Source: Planctomycetota bacterium
GTDB taxonomy: Bacteria > Planctomycetota > Planctomycetia > Isosphaerales > Isosphaeraceae
Assembly (NCBI GenBank): GCA_021778575.1
Contig: JAJYCH010000298.1
Location: 1-6,285, forward strand
Length of the DNA stretch: 6,285 nt
Direction of reading: 5' to 3'
The position numbers and the translations under genes were made by a program. Numbering within the stretch: position 1 is the stretch's first letter; every line of letters starts with the position of its first letter. The notes beneath the pieces were generated by a model. It was not told where the DNA came from and made no database searches. It saw nothing but the letters and a program-made list of their open reading frames with translations. Of this stretch, positions 6,098-6,285 are shown one piece after another.

Positions 6098-6124
6098 TTG
6101 ATGAGAGAAGATTCTCTCATCAAA
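6097..6124. promoter_or_regulatory. Perfect 13-bp inverted repeat in the leader: candidate operator
   Basis: TTTGATGAGAGAA (6097-6109) is exactly mirrored at 6112-6124 with a 2-nt centre, a 28-bp dyad. On the minus strand it runs from the last base of the putative -10 box to the ribosome site of the coiled-coil gene. It therefore covers the expected transcription start, a usual place for a repressor operator. If transcription starts further upstream, it would instead form a 5' hairpin next to the ribosome site. It is AT-richer than its surroundings and has no T-run, so a terminator is unlikely. Confidence 0.55.
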
Positions 6125-6152
6125 TCTTGTCCGAACCCACGGACGTCGTCAA
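6124..6152 (-). promoter_or_regulatory. Candidate promoter of the coiled-coil gene
   Basis: TTGACG (6152-6147, 5 of 6 to consensus), a 17-nt spacer, then CAAGAT (6129-6124, 3 of 6) resembles a housekeeping promoter. Its -10 shares AAGAT with the candidate promoter before the GT-C-like gene. The start point would be near 6117, inside the dyad. Confidence 0.45.
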
Positions 6153-6178
6153 TCGATGACCGAACGGTCCAGGCCCGT

Positions 6179-6285
6179 TCAAGGCGTCATCGGCTCGTCG
6201 AGCAGCCAGAGCGCGACGACCGATTCGGGAATCCAGAGTCGGACGATCGCGGAGGTCTGGCCGATCCGGATTCGCCATTTCCAGG
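6179..6285 (-). CDS. 3' end of an unidentified gene, truncated by the window edge
   Basis: The last 34 codons and a TGA (6181-6179) are visible. The frame starts with two bases of a split codon at 6285-6284 and reads WKWRIRIGQTSAIVRLWIPE and on to VVALWLLDEPMTP. Third positions are mostly G/C, matching the neighbouring genes, which is the main evidence that it is real. No family is recognisable from this fragment. It is rich in Trp, Ile, Val and Leu but too short to call a membrane segment. It is codirectional with the coiled-coil gene, 93 nt upstream of that gene's start. The promoter-like element between them suggests separate transcription, though readthrough is possible. Confidence 0.6.
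   Translation of the reverse strand, partial: WKWRIRIGQTSAIVRLWIPESVVALWLLDEPMTP

Noticed and set aside
6162..6180. GAACGG/CCGTTC hairpin as terminator of the truncated upstream gene
   Set aside because: The stem has only 6 bp, a 7-nt loop, overlaps the stop codon and is not followed by T residues. In this base composition it could easily arise by chance.

Overview
The window looks like chromosomal DNA of a GC-rich planctomycete, most likely of the Isosphaeraceae/Gemmataceae type. The basis is family recognition: the SLBB export protein and the coiled-coil protein both resemble proteins I know mainly from that group. Third codon positions are strongly G/C in all main genes. No sequence search could be run, so taxonomy and family names rest on pattern recognition.

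Layout. Positions 1-446 contain no convincing complete gene. A GC3-rich minus-strand frame without a start codon runs off the left edge (2-136). Next comes a compact MITE-like element (about 153-399) with imperfect 24-nt terminal inverted repeats, an 8-10 bp flanking direct repeat, and four internal mini-palindromes in mirror symmetry. Then follow: a secreted polysaccharide export/SLBB protein (447-1976, +); a short convergent gap with a strong 12-bp stem (2000-2043) that may terminate both neighbours; a 12-helix MFS transporter (2053-3462, -); a divergent promoter region (3463-3595); a polytopic GT-C-like membrane protein (3596-5068, +); a secreted alpha-helical coiled-coil protein (5081-6085, -) convergent with it after only 12 nt; a leader with a promoter-like element and a perfect 13-bp dyad (6097-6124); and the 3' end of another minus-strand gene (6179-6285).

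How the genes relate. The strands alternate (+,-,+,-,-), so at most the last two genes could share a transcript. The export protein and the GT-C-like protein could both serve cell-surface polysaccharide production, and the coiled-coil protein is probably exported too. That makes the area envelope-related, but no operon ties the genes together. I see no phage, CRISPR, rRNA, tRNA or complete transposase gene. The most unusual signals are the MITE-like element directly upstream of the export gene and the dyad that overlaps the putative promoter of the coiled-coil gene.
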